This document shows, in pieces, positions 1-8,361 of a stretch of 64,000 nucleotides of DNA. The number at the start of each line of letters is the position of its first letter. Position 1 is the first letter of the stretch. The notes below the pieces were generated by a model. The model saw only the letters and a list, made by a program, of their open reading frames with translations, made no database searches and was not told where the DNA came from. The stretch is taken from contig CAVPTW010000042.1 in assembly GCA_963708735.1 (NCBI GenBank), forward strand, positions 124,001 to 188,000, in the 5' to 3' direction. Both the position numbers and the translations under genes were made by a program. This stretch comes from JAGPUQ01 sp963708735 (GTDB lineage: Bacteria > Pseudomonadota > Gammaproteobacteria > Pseudomonadales > Porticoccaceae).

Positions 1-7
1 AACGCCC

Positions 8-164
8 GATGCCGCACCCCAACCCCGTAGGAGCGGCGCCCCCGCCGCGATCGACCCCGGATGTGACGCCCCACCCCCGTAGGAGCGGCGCCCCCGCCGC
101 GATCAACCCCGAATGCCGCACCCCGACCCTGTAGGAGCGGCGCCCCCGCCGCGATCAACACCCC
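8..164. repeat. Three tandem 52-bp units with REP-like palindrome
   Basis: Three consecutive units (about 8-60, 61-112, 113-164) repeat with an exact 52-bp period. Each carries the core GTAGGAGCGGCG followed by CCCCC and GCCGCGATC, so each can fold into a GC-rich hairpin. The GTAGGAG head and GCGGC/GCCGC arms resemble the extragenic palindromes common in Pseudomonas and Xanthomonas relatives. They lie just beyond the 3' end of the first gene of the polysaccharide cluster and could help terminate transcription or stabilise mRNA. That role is an inference. Confidence 0.8.
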
Positions 165-190
165 GCCGAAACCACCGCCGGCGCCACACC

Positions 191-921
191 TCACCGCCCG
201 AACAGAAAATCCGCCTGCACCGCCCGGCCTTCGCCGTCGTAGGCCATGTGGTAAACGCCAACCAAACGCAGGCCCCGTTCGCGCAGCCAGGCGATCACCT
301 CATCCGCCAACGACTGCCCGACGTACAGCTCCTGGAACGAGCACTCGACATACACCCAGTCGAAGCGCTCCAGCACATCTTCGCAACCGGCCAGCGCCTG
401 TAACTCAAAGCCCTGCACGTCCAGTTTCAGCAGTGCCGGCGCCAGCGAGATCCGCTGCCGGCACTTCATCCGCCAGCCGCACAACGCGGATAGTCGCCGT
501 GCCCGCCTCGGCGGTGCCGGGGAACAGCGCATTCTGCCGCGCCGTGATCGGCAACAGCGACGAGGAATCATCCCGCGCCGAGACGTGAATCTGCGCCTCG
601 CCGGCCTGCGGCCCGACCGCCGCCTCGACCAGCCGCGCCCGGTCATCGCCCGCGAACACCGCCCGCCACAGTGCCGCCGGCCCGGCCAGCGGCTCGAAGG
701 AGACGATGCGCGCCTGCGGAAAAACATGGCGCGCCGCCAGCGCGAACTGACCCCGGTTGGCGCCGACGTCGACCACCGTGCTGGCAGCCATCGAATTGGC
801 GCAGCACTCGCGCGTGCTCAACGCCCGCCGCCACGCGGTGACGGCGCAGCACATCGCGCCACGCGGGCACCCGCAAGATGGCCGCGAGCTTGCGGGCCTT
901 GGCGGTCAGATCAGCAATCAC
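191..921 (-). pseudogene. FkbM family methyltransferase, frameshifted
   Basis: An SAM-dependent O-methyltransferase of the FkbM family, expected to methylate a sugar in the polysaccharide. The reading frame is split over three frames. The N-terminus (from a GTG at 921 that overlaps the upstream glycosyltransferase stop as GTGA) reads IADLTAKARKLAAILR. The SAM-binding core with VVDVGANRGQFALAAR follows in a second frame from about 795. The C-terminal part with LLKLDVQGFELQALAG and ECSFQELYVGQ is in a third frame from about 450 down to 191. Added together the pieces give about 243 residues, normal for the family. Either the gene is newly inactivated or the sequence contains base errors near 790 and 450; several nearby genes show similar shifts. 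Confidence 0.75.
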
Positions 922-2045
922 GACGTTTCCCCCTGGCGCAGCTCACCACCCGGATGCGCTCCGACAATGTCTTCCAGCAGTGCCCGCCAGCGCGCCGCGT
1001 TTTCGTCATAAGTGCGGGCGAAGCGCGCGGCCGCCGCCTGCGAGGCGGCCTCAAACGCCGGCGGATCGGCCAGCCAGCTTTCGAGCTTCGCCAGGGCCGC
1101 CGGGACGAAGGGCTCGGCCGGATCGATCACCAGCCCACAGTCGGCGCCGACGATCTCCGGAATGCAGCCGCGCCCGTAGGCGATCACCGGAATGCCGTGG
1201 GACATGGCTTCATGATTGATGATCCCTTCGGTTTCATTCTCATAGCGCGTCGGAAAGACCAATACATCGATACCTGCGTAGAAGGCATCCTTGGCCGCGC
1301 CGTATTGCGGACCGACATATTCCACTTGCGGCAACGATCCCAAGCGCTCGCGCACGGCCTGTTCGGTGTCGGCGTCCTGAAACGGCCCGGCCAGCCTGGC
1401 ATGCAACGGCAAGTCGGCCAAGTCCACTGCGCTCATCAGATCAAGAAACTCGAACACGCCTTTTTTTGGGGCGATGTTGCTGATGAATCCAAGAGTGCCA
1501 ACGGTCTTCCTCAACCCAACACTGCCCAAATCTTTCTCCATCAAAAAAACCGCGTTGGATATCGGAGCGACTCGTCTGGCGCGATAACCAAGTTGCAGAC
1601 GATTGGCCATTTCAGGTGATTGAGTGAGATGAACGGCATCGTCGCCCGCCGCGCGAACCAATGCCCGCGTCAACATGCTAGACCTGTCGAGATAGGCAAA
1701 GCTGTGGTGATGCAGAAACACCCGCATGCCGCGCAGCCGGGCGAGCCGGAGGAAGGCCAGCTCGTAAACCTGCCCGACCCCGCCCGAAACACTCATGTAC
1801 AGGGTTCCATTACTCAAGCTGCGTTTGCCGGCCAGCCGCCCCAGCCCGTGCAGCACGCGCGGCAGGCGGCCGAGCCGGGTTGTCAGGGACCGATCTAGGC
1901 TGGGCGCGGCGAGATTGATCAGCGTAGGCGTCACGCCCGCTTGCCGCAGCGCATCGCGCACCGCCGCGTTCACCATTGCCATGCCGTGAACGGGTGGCGG
2001 AAAGGCGCCCACCATCACAACGCTGTTCTCATCATCAGCCATCAT
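918..2045 (-). CDS. GT4-type glycosyltransferase
   Basis: A 375-residue retaining glycosyltransferase of the GT-B fold. It transfers a nucleotide-activated sugar during O-antigen or capsule repeat assembly on the cytoplasmic face. The N-terminal domain begins with VVMVGAFPPPVHGMA, the usual glycine-rich acceptor-side loop. The C-terminal donor domain has LGFISNIAPKKGVFEFL and the diagnostic stretch PTRYENETEGIINHEAMSHG (EX7E region) followed by GIPVIAYGRGCIPEIV. It is first in a coupled pair: its stop overlaps the start of the FkbM methyltransferase as GTGA. The sugar specificity cannot be read from sequence. Confidence 0.88.
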   Translation of the reverse strand: MMADDENSVVMVGAFPPPVHGMAMVNAAVRDALRQAGVTPTLINLAAPSLDRSLTTRLGRLPRVLHGLGRLAGKRSLSNGTLYMSVSGGVGQVYELAFLRLARLRGMRVFLHHHSFAYLDRSSMLTRALVRAAGDDAVHLTQSPEMANRLQLGYRARRVAPISNAVFLMEKDLGSVGLRKTVGTLGFISNIAPKKGVFEFLDLMSAVDLADLPLHARLAGPFQDADTEQAVRERLGSLPQVEYVGPQYGAAKDAFYAGIDVLVFPTRYENETEGIINHEAMSHGIPVIAYGRGCIPEIVGADCGLVIDPAEPFVPAALAKLESWLADPPAFEAASQAAAARFARTYDENAARWRALLEDIVGAHPGGELRQGETS

Positions 2046-2227
2046 CGCGTGCCTTATCGGCGCCTCAGCCTATCTGGTCATTGAATCATCAACGCACGAT
2101 CCAGCCGGACAGGTACGCGACAATGTGGTGCTCCGCCGGAATCATCGCCAAAGCAGTCTGCACAAATGGAAACGCCGACCATCCGCGCCGCCGGCGCTTC
2201 CCGCAGCCGTTGCTCCAGCGCCGCGGA

Positions 2228-2310
2228 CAGGGACTGGATGGGCATGCCGGCTTCGGCCTGCCGCAGGAATCCAATGATCTGTTCTTCCGTAAATGGGCGT
2301 GCTTCTTCAT
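2228..2310 (-). pseudogene. IS3-family transposase OrfA remnant
   Basis: About 27 codons match the start of IS3/IS911-type OrfA. MKK lies in one frame, then the continuation ARPFTEEQIIGFLRQAEAGM follows in a shifted frame; intact proteins typically read MKK(S/A)RFTEEQI. The helix-turn-helix remainder, OrfB and recognisable terminal repeats are absent. The rest of the gap 2046-2402 encodes nothing I recognise, although a short stretch near 2078-2170 reads ALAMIPAEHHIVAYLSGW in one frame. This scar marks past mobile-element activity inside the glycosylation cluster. Confidence 0.6.
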
Positions 2311-2402
2311 GTCCGTCATTCTCCAGGGTTTGACGGACTTCTCTACTCTCAGTTGGTACGGCTGGGCGGGAGCAGGTCACTTCCGTAACGGCTCGTAAAA
2401 AA

Positions 2403-3527
2403 CTACTTTACACTTTCCCTGAGACGTTTTGATCGGCTTCTTGCCCGAAGGTATCTCTTGATAGTTCTACTGATTTTTCCTATCAGCTTTTTCCCGTCGG
2501 CAGGTAGAGACGCCGTAAGAGCGGCCAACGGATAATGCTCATGAACGTTATTGAATGCCAGTTCATCGAACTCTTTTGGCGCTCCGTATGTGGCGAGCAC
2601 ATGCAGCCCATGTTTCATACAGGTTCCGCAAATTGGATTAGCATATTTCTTTGCTAAAAGAACCTCGTGGGAATCGTTCAAATAATTCCCAACGATCCTC
2701 TCATTTGAGTCGTAAACAGCACAGCAGAGACTTACATTGCCCTCCGCATCAAGGGCATATTGCCGTGATCTAAGAATGCAATCGGTTGTACCCTTCGCCT
2801 TGGCGACTTCTATTGCTTCGCCGAGGGGTAAGGCGAGCTTTTCGATAAGATTGATATCGGCCTCGGAGAGGCGTGGAGATTTGAGTCCATTCTCGGCAAA
2901 GGCAATATTTTTTTCCAGGGGCATAAGATATGCCCACACAGCATCAAAACTATATCCCAATTGTTCGGCAAAAGAGCGCATTTTGGCTTCGTCGCCGTGA
3001 TTCCCCAAGTACCGATGGAATAGTACGTTCAATTCTGTCATACCTCCATTTTTTTTAACCAGGCCGGCGAGTTTTTCCATATTTATCTTTACCTGTTCAA
3101 TGTCTCCGTCCTTATGCGTCTGGGAGTATATTTCTTGCGTAAAGCCAGAAGTTGAAACGCGAATGCTGGTTGGCGCGGCTTCTGCAACTTCTGCAAGGTG
3201 CTTGTCAAGATTAAGGTTCGTGCTTAGGTGACAAGCAACCCCGTTTCTCATGACGGCCTCGATTGCCTCACCAATTTTTGGGTGTATGAAAGGTTCGGTC
3301 CAGTTGTACAAGTGAAACGAGACATTCCCAAGTTCCCGCTTCGCCTTTTCTACTATGCTATCCAATTTGTCTATTGCCATTGCTCCGCCAGGCAACATGC
3401 GACTATTTGTATTTCCTATCGGACAGCTTGGGCAGCGCAAGTTACAAGTTCCTACTATATCGACATGGAAAACATAGGGGTTCCGTCTAATGGGCATGCC
3501 GGTGCTCCTGAAAATTAGAGGTCGCAA
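2403..3527 (-). CDS. Radical SAM/SPASM domain protein
   Basis: A 374-residue radical S-adenosylmethionine enzyme. The CX3CX2C iron-sulfur motif is Cys28-Asn-Leu-Arg-Cys32-Pro-Ser-Cys35, preceded by the usual hydrophobic strand (PYVFHVDIVGT). A conserved YNWTEPFIHP segment corresponds to the GGEP-like region. Near residues 245-310 a SPASM-like auxiliary cluster region supplies further cysteines (DCILRSRQ, SLCCAVYD, PICGTCMKHG). SPASM proteins usually modify peptides, but a subset sits in polysaccharide clusters and may act on sugars or carriers. Its position between glycosyltransferases suggests such a role. The substrate is unknown. Lower GC and A/T-rich codons than its neighbours hint at recent acquisition. 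Confidence 0.85.
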   Translation of the reverse strand: MRPLIFRSTGMPIRRNPYVFHVDIVGTCNLRCPSCPIGNTNSRMLPGGAMAIDKLDSIVEKAKRELGNVSFHLYNWTEPFIHPKIGEAIEAVMRNGVACHLSTNLNLDKHLAEVAEAAPTSIRVSTSGFTQEIYSQTHKDGDIEQVKINMEKLAGLVKKNGGMTELNVLFHRYLGNHGDEAKMRSFAEQLGYSFDAVWAYLMPLEKNIAFAENGLKSPRLSEADINLIEKLALPLGEAIEVAKAKGTTDCILRSRQYALDAEGNVSLCCAVYDSNERIVGNYLNDSHEVLLAKKYANPICGTCMKHGLHVLATYGAPKEFDELAFNNVHEHYPLAALTASLPADGKKLIGKISRTIKRYLRARSRSKRLRESVK

Positions 3528-3581
3528 ACATTATGTATGCTGAGCCATGATAATGACCCGAGGATGATCCCATGGCAAAAA

Positions 3582-3710
3582 TCAACCAAGCTCACGATTG
3601 ATGACGAACTGATCGGCAAGCTGCTGGAGGTCCGCAAGCATAGTGCCCATCTGTTCCCGCTTATGCAGCTCATTCATCTGGATAGACATCAATCGCAATA
3701 CTTTCATCAT
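3582..3710 (-). CDS. Small hypothetical protein, 42 aa
   Basis: Two adjacent ATG codons at 3710 and 3707 follow the GT2 stop codon after a single base, giving MMKVLRLMSIQMNELHKRE and so on to a stop at 3582. Its tail (LADLQQLADQFVINRELG) is amphipathic and could form a helix or coiled coil. No family is recognised. The tight spacing supports translation by coupling, but no clear Shine-Dalgarno sequence exists and the product could be a decayed C-terminal piece of something longer. Confidence 0.3.
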   Translation of the reverse strand: MMKVLRLMSIQMNELHKREQMGTMLADLQQLADQFVINRELG

Positions 3711-3711
3711 G

Positions 3712-4644
3712 CTACCGTGAATATTGTCTATCTTTCGGAAAAATTCTCCGATACACCTTCCGCGCATATGGAATTTCGGAGATCATCAATTTTAAATTTC
3801 CACATTTAAAGAACGACACGACAAACGTTGTCACGAAAATTGCGGTCCGCCTGAAAATACCATGTCCATTTGAGTCTCTTGCTAGATGTGCCGAAATTGA
3901 ATGACTGATTGCAATCCATGGCAATTTTCCATGCCATACCGGCAATCCCAGAACCGAAACAATACGGCGAATGGTAGAAGCCGTACTGTCTTCGAATTCC
4001 CGGTGAATATAAAGGCCTGGGACAATGGCTGCTTTCCCTCGCAAGAGAACATCCGCTACCCACGCGTAATCGCCGGCGAGAACGTTCGGTATCCTGCACT
4101 CTTCCACCATGCTCCTTCTATAAACCCCATAAAACATGGAGTTGTCCCAGACGCGCCAGAGATATTTCATCACCCTGACCACCGGCGACGACGAGTTTGC
4201 CTCGATTATATTGCCGTGATACGCAAATGAGCCGTCATCACGATGATAAGCACCTAGCCCCGCCGCGAGCACCACGGCTGGATCGCCTTCAAGTGCCTGT
4301 ACGCAAAGTGAAATATACCTTGGATCGATCCAGTCATCATCGGCAAGCCACATGAAATACTCGCCTTCCGCCTGCGCCCTGGCAAACTCAAAATTTCTGG
4401 TTGGCCCGACATTTTCGGGGTGCCTGAAATATCGAATCCGCTTATCGTTATCCGACAGCTCGGCACACAGGCGCTGAGTATCATCCGATGAAGCATTGTC
4501 GGAAACTATGATTTCGAGATCCCGGTAATCGCTCGCATAGAGTGAATTGATCGCTCGCATCAATTTCGTGGAACGATTGTAGGTGGGGATACAGATGCTC
4601 ACCAATGGCCTATTCGCATTGGCAGCGGATCTCCGATCATCCAT
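3712..4644 (-). CDS. GT2 family glycosyltransferase
   Basis: A 310-residue inverting glycosyltransferase of the GT-A fold. The N-terminus has PLVSICIPTYNRSTKLMRAI, then IIVSDNASSDDT (nucleotide binding) and the metal-binding acidic triad in MWLADDDWIDPRY. The C-terminal region carries a hydrophobic stretch (TAIFVTTFVVSFF) that may hold it at the inner membrane. The ATG at 4644 was chosen because it has an AGGA-containing leader and starts close to the conserved strand; an in-frame upstream extension to 4698 lacks family similarity. It lies 28 bp downstream of the flippase. The donor and acceptor are unknown. Confidence 0.88.
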   Translation of the reverse strand: MDDRRSAANANRPLVSICIPTYNRSTKLMRAINSLYASDYRDLEIIVSDNASSDDTQRLCAELSDNDKRIRYFRHPENVGPTRNFEFARAQAEGEYFMWLADDDWIDPRYISLCVQALEGDPAVVLAAGLGAYHRDDGSFAYHGNIIEANSSSPVVRVMKYLWRVWDNSMFYGVYRRSMVEECRIPNVLAGDYAWVADVLLRGKAAIVPGLYIHREFEDSTASTIRRIVSVLGLPVWHGKLPWIAISHSISAHLARDSNGHGIFRRTAIFVTTFVVSFFKCGNLKLMISEIPYARKVYRRIFPKDRQYSR

Positions 4645-4672
4645 CATGTGGATCTCATTCCTGAAAAAATGC

Positions 4673-6190
4673 TCACGGCAGCCGACGCCTGAGCACACTG
4701 ATCGAGTACTGCAACGGTGCGCGGCAGAGCGGTGTTACAGACACCGTGGCCAGCAGCGAGGTCGCAGCGGCGAGCAGTAACCATGTGGCAGATGAAAAAG
4801 CTCGATCAACGGCGGGCGCGGGGGCCATCAGCCACACCGCGCCAACGCCCGCGAACGCCGCCAGCATCGGCGCCAATACATCGCGCCCATACCAACTCCA
4901 CATTTCATCCGGAAGCAGCTTGCGGTGCATCAGCGGCACGGCCAGCGCAATACAGCAACTGCTGAAGACAATCCAGACAGCGGGCGCCGCGATGACACCA
5001 AAGGCCCTGACGCTCAGATAGATCGCGGGCGCCAGCGTCGCGACAGCCACCAGATGCACTGTCGCAGTGAGCCGGGTCCAGCCGTGCGCCAGTTGCAGCG
5101 AATACGGCAGATACATCAGACCATTCAGCATATTGCCGATGACCAGCAAGCTGACCAGCGGGGCCACGACGCGGGTCAGTTCGACGTCCCGGGTCCACAG
5201 CAGCACCAGATGATCGGAGAAAAACGCCAGCACCAGCGCGGCGGGCACCAGCGCCAGCGTCAGTGCCTGGCAGTAGCGGTGATAGGCAGCGGCCAACTGC
5301 TGCTGGTCGCCCTGCACCACCAGCTCGGTCAGGCGCGGATAGACAGCGTTGTTGATGGGCACGATCATGACATACAGGGCCGCAGCCAATGTACTGGCCA
5401 GCGCATAATGACCGAATTGCGCGAGGGGCAGCAGGCGGGACAGCAGCACCTTGTCCGCCTGGGTGAGCAGGACTCCCAGCACGGTGATGACGCTCATCCC
5501 CGCCGCGAACCGCCAGATGCCGCGCAACGCCTGCCAGCGAAACCGCGGCGGTGCGGAAACGGCGGGTAGTAACCGCCGCATTCTCGCCGCCAGCACCAGC
5601 GCTTCGAGCGCGGTCACCACGGCCTGATAGATGAAGAACGCCTGAATGGTCGGCGACAGCCAGGCCAGCACCGGGATCACTCCCAGTCCGCGCAGCGTCG
5701 CGAAACCGGCGGTGACGACGTTGAGCCACACCTGATCCTGCAAGCCCTGGATGGCGCTGCGATACAGGGTCGCGAGCCAGCGCAGCGCGATCACCACGCC
5801 CATGGCCATCAGGGCCTGGGCGACCGTGGCGGTCGCCAGGGCCTGCGGCCGTAACCAGTTCCCCGCAAGCCAGGGCGAAGCAACCACCAGGCTCGCGGCG
5901 ATGCCAATGGCTATCGCCCAATACACGCGCTCGACGGCGTGGACCAGCTCGCGAATCCCCTGCGGGCTGTGCGCACCGGCCTGAAACCGCGCCGCCTCGC
6001 GGCTCAGGGTCGGCGCCATGCCCATATCCAGCACCACGAACACCGCTTGCAGCACGGCGAATACCCCGATCACGCCGTAAGCTTCCATGCCCAGAAAGCG
6101 GACATAGAGCGGGATGAAGGCAACGCCCATCAAACCGGTCCAGGCGGCGCCGAGATAATTGGCGAGCAAGTTGCGCGTTACCTTGCCCAT
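4673..6190 (-). CDS. Wzx-type polysaccharide flippase
   Basis: A 505-residue polytopic membrane protein of the MOP/MATE-like polysaccharide exporter family. It flips undecaprenyl-linked O-units across the inner membrane. The start MGKVTRNLLANYLGAAWTGL is the classic N-terminus of this family, followed by roughly 12-14 hydrophobic helices. Basic loops such as LVLAARMRRLLPAV and ADKVLLSRLLPLAQFGHYAL are also typical. The length is as expected (about 420-520). It lies between the CmcI-like methyltransferase and GT2 in the same direction, which supports a Wzx/Wzy-dependent pathway. No Wzy polymerase is obvious in the window. Confidence 0.87.
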   Translation of the reverse strand: MGKVTRNLLANYLGAAWTGLMGVAFIPLYVRFLGMEAYGVIGVFAVLQAVFVVLDMGMAPTLSREAARFQAGAHSPQGIRELVHAVERVYWAIAIGIAASLVVASPWLAGNWLRPQALATATVAQALMAMGVVIALRWLATLYRSAIQGLQDQVWLNVVTAGFATLRGLGVIPVLAWLSPTIQAFFIYQAVVTALEALVLAARMRRLLPAVSAPPRFRWQALRGIWRFAAGMSVITVLGVLLTQADKVLLSRLLPLAQFGHYALASTLAAALYVMIVPINNAVYPRLTELVVQGDQQQLAAAYHRYCQALTLALVPAALVLAFFSDHLVLLWTRDVELTRVVAPLVSLLVIGNMLNGLMYLPYSLQLAHGWTRLTATVHLVAVATLAPAIYLSVRAFGVIAAPAVWIVFSSCCIALAVPLMHRKLLPDEMWSWYGRDVLAPMLAAFAGVGAVWLMAPAPAVDRAFSSATWLLLAAATSLLATVSVTPLCRAPLQYSISVLRRRLP

Positions 6191-6207
6191 GATGGGAGAC
6201 CGGCCGG

Positions 6208-6979
6208 TTACCGCGAGATGCGCTTGAGGTAGCCGTCCGGGGCCACCGTGATCAAAAGTTTGTGCTGGATGCTCTTATCGATCTCGAATCCGGATGGGTT
6301 TCAGGTATTCCCACACCGCCGTCTTGGGGTTGTTGCCCGGCCCCCAGGGGCGGTCGGGAAACATCTCCGCGGGCATGTCTTCGATGAGGGTGTCGAACAC
6401 CACGCAATAGCTGCCCAGGCTGGTCAGCGGCGCATAGGCTTGCAGCTCGGCCAGCACATGGTCGTGGGTGTGGTTGCTGTCCAGGCACACCAGCACGCGG
6501 GAATAGTCGGCGGCCACGGCCCGCACCTGCGCGATGATTTCCGGCGCGATGCTGGAGCCCTGGATCATCTGGATGCGCGAGGCCATCGGGTGCGCCTCGA
6601 TCGCCGCGCGATTATGGGCGCGGATGTCGATGTCGATGCCAAGGACTTTTCTCGTTGATTCCTTGGGATTGAAACTGACTCCGGCTTCGATTGCGTCGCA
6701 CAAGTCGAGCTGGGCAAGCATCGAGGCGCTGAAAACCAGCGAGCCGCCGTGGGCAATGCCAGTTTCGACGATCAGGTCGGGCTTCACCTGCCAGATCAGT
6801 TCCTGCATGGCCACCATGTCTTGCGGATACTGGATGATGGGGCGGCCTAGCCAGGAGAAATTGTATGAGTATTTGGGAAGCGTTGATGCGCGCATGAAGG
6901 CAGTTGCAGCTGAACACAGCTCCCTATTCTCGGAAATGTCGGCAATCCGATCTGCAATTTCTTTGTTGAAATCACTCAT
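6208..6979 (-). pseudogene. CmcI-like (cephalosporin hydroxylase family) methyltransferase, C-terminal frameshift
   Basis: The family is named for CmcI but includes rhamnosyl O-methyltransferases; in a sugar cluster a methyltransferase role is likely. Recognisable features are VETGIAHGGSLVFSASML (SAM-binding), VLCLDSNHTHDHVLAEL and PWGPGNNPKTAVWEYLK. The open frame then stops early at 6275. Reading on in another frame gives FEIDKSIQHKLLITVAPDG and YLKRISR before a stop at 6208, which is the normal family C-terminus. Restoring one A (about 6298) and one T (about 6287), both in homopolymer runs, would give an uninterrupted gene. The fault is therefore probably in the sequence, not in the organism. 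The ATG at 6979 is the first credible start. Confidence 0.72.
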
Positions 6980-7088
6980 GATCAACGCTCACATAATTAA
7001 AGCGGTTATTTGACGTCTTCCTGATTTTTTCAAGGTGATTTGAATTCATGGCCCCATAATATGGCTTGCGCACTTTTTTGAGTTACTC

Positions 7089-7962
7089 TCATGTACTACT
7101 AAAAATGTCCATCAGAGAACGCCGAGGCGTCCAACCAATGGATCTCAGTTTGTGGTTATCGCCTACCAGAAAGTCCGGCTCACCTGGTCTTTCGGTCGAT
7201 AGGTCAAGAACCGTATGCGGGTCTGCATTAAGTGAATGGGCGATGTGACGAACCACGTCGCCAATCTGGACTGGCTGGCCGGAACAAAGGTTGTAGATGC
7301 CTGTGGCGTCCTCTTGTAATAAGTTTACAAAACCTTCCGCCAAGTCAGCCGCATGCAGGAAATCACGATAGGCTGCGGCATTAACGCCGAATGGTGTCCT
7401 CTTGCCCTGAAACACCTCGATAAGCGAGGGTATTAGACGGCGATTGTCCTCTCCCTGCCCATACGGGAGGAAAATTCGCCCCCAGACAACAGGCATCTTT
7501 ACGTTCCGCACAAACCGCCATGGTCAAGCGACGTGTGGCGTCCTTTGCTATGCCATACAGGGTACCTGGATTCGCGGGCGTGATGTCTTCGCGGCAATAG
7601 CCATATGACCAGTCGTATTCGGCGCAGGTGCCTGCGGCCACGATTTTTTGTCCGCCGCTTGCGCAAAACGCTTCGGCGAGGCGTATGGATGCTTCCACCC
7701 AGCGCAGGTTCAGCGGTGATGTCCAATACTTGCCGTGCTCCGCATACCAGGCCAGGTGGAGTAGATGGGTTGCTTTAGCGGCCTGGACGACAGGCAAATG
7801 ATCCGTCAGGCGCAGCAGATCGGCGGGGATGAAGCCGCCTTTGTGGTTTGCGGGCTGCGAACGCCCGACGACGACCGTTTCAATTCCCTGGTGTGCCAGT
7901 TGGTTAAGAACGTAACTGCCGAGAAATCCGCTCGCTCCGGTCAGCAATACCCTCATGCGCAA
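7089..7962 (-). pseudogene. NAD-dependent sugar epimerase/dehydratase, frameshifted
   Basis: An extended-type short-chain dehydrogenase that would act on a nucleotide sugar. The first frame (7962 to about 7500) has the dinucleotide motif MRMRVLLTGASGFLGSYVL, the active-site area AAGTCAEYDWSYG and the catalytic YGIAK, with Tyr and Lys in YxxxK spacing. It then shifts after MAVCAERK to the frame reading MPVVWGRIFLPYGQGEDN, and continues with TGIYNLCSGQPVQIGDVVRH to a stop at 7089. The shift lies near 7500. Combined length is about 290 residues, near normal. Whether the shift is real is unknown. Confidence 0.75.
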
Positions 7963-8267
7963 AAACCCGGCGCTGACGATACGGCGGCACAGCGAATGGG
8001 CGCGGCGCTGGCAATCCAGTTGGTGTCGGCGAGGATGACTTCATCGCCGGGCCCAATACCCAGTGCGGCCATACCCATGTGCAGCGCGCCCGTGCAACTG
8101 GATGTCGCAATGGCGTATTGCACGCCTAAATGGGCTTTGAACGCTTCTTCAAAGCGCACGATGTAGTCGTAACAATGCGCACCCCAGCCATGCCGGGCGG
8201 CGTCACTAGCATAGGTTATCTCCAGCTCGGTAATGGATGGCTTGGTGTAGTGGATGCGCGGGTTCAT
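7953..8267 (-). pseudogene. DegT/DnrJ/EryC1/StrS aminotransferase, N-terminal fragment
   Basis: About 92 residues of a PLP-dependent sugar aminotransferase start at the ATG at 8267: a KPSITELEITYASDAARHGW start, then YDYIVRFEEAFKAHLGVQYA, then TSSCTGALHMGMAALGIGPG and DEVILADTNWIASAAPI. Members normally run to about 370 residues. The PLP-binding lysine region and C-terminal domain are missing, because the frame changes to unrelated residues (AVSSAPGFCA) and stops overlapping the start of the epimerase. A large internal deletion has removed three quarters of the gene. An 18-bp direct repeat with one mismatch (7969-7986 and 8301-8318) brackets the fragment. Confidence 0.8.
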
Positions 8268-8361
8268 CGGTGGCAGTTTACCGCGCAAAGGCGAAAAGTC
8301 GGCGCTGGCGATACGGCGCAGATGGTTGGTTTTAGGCGGGTTTGAGTCCGGTCGCAGGCTG

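Noticed and set aside
2046..2402. A complete IS3-type insertion sequence
   Set aside because: Only about 27 codons of OrfA are left, no OrfB and no terminal inverted repeats could be found.
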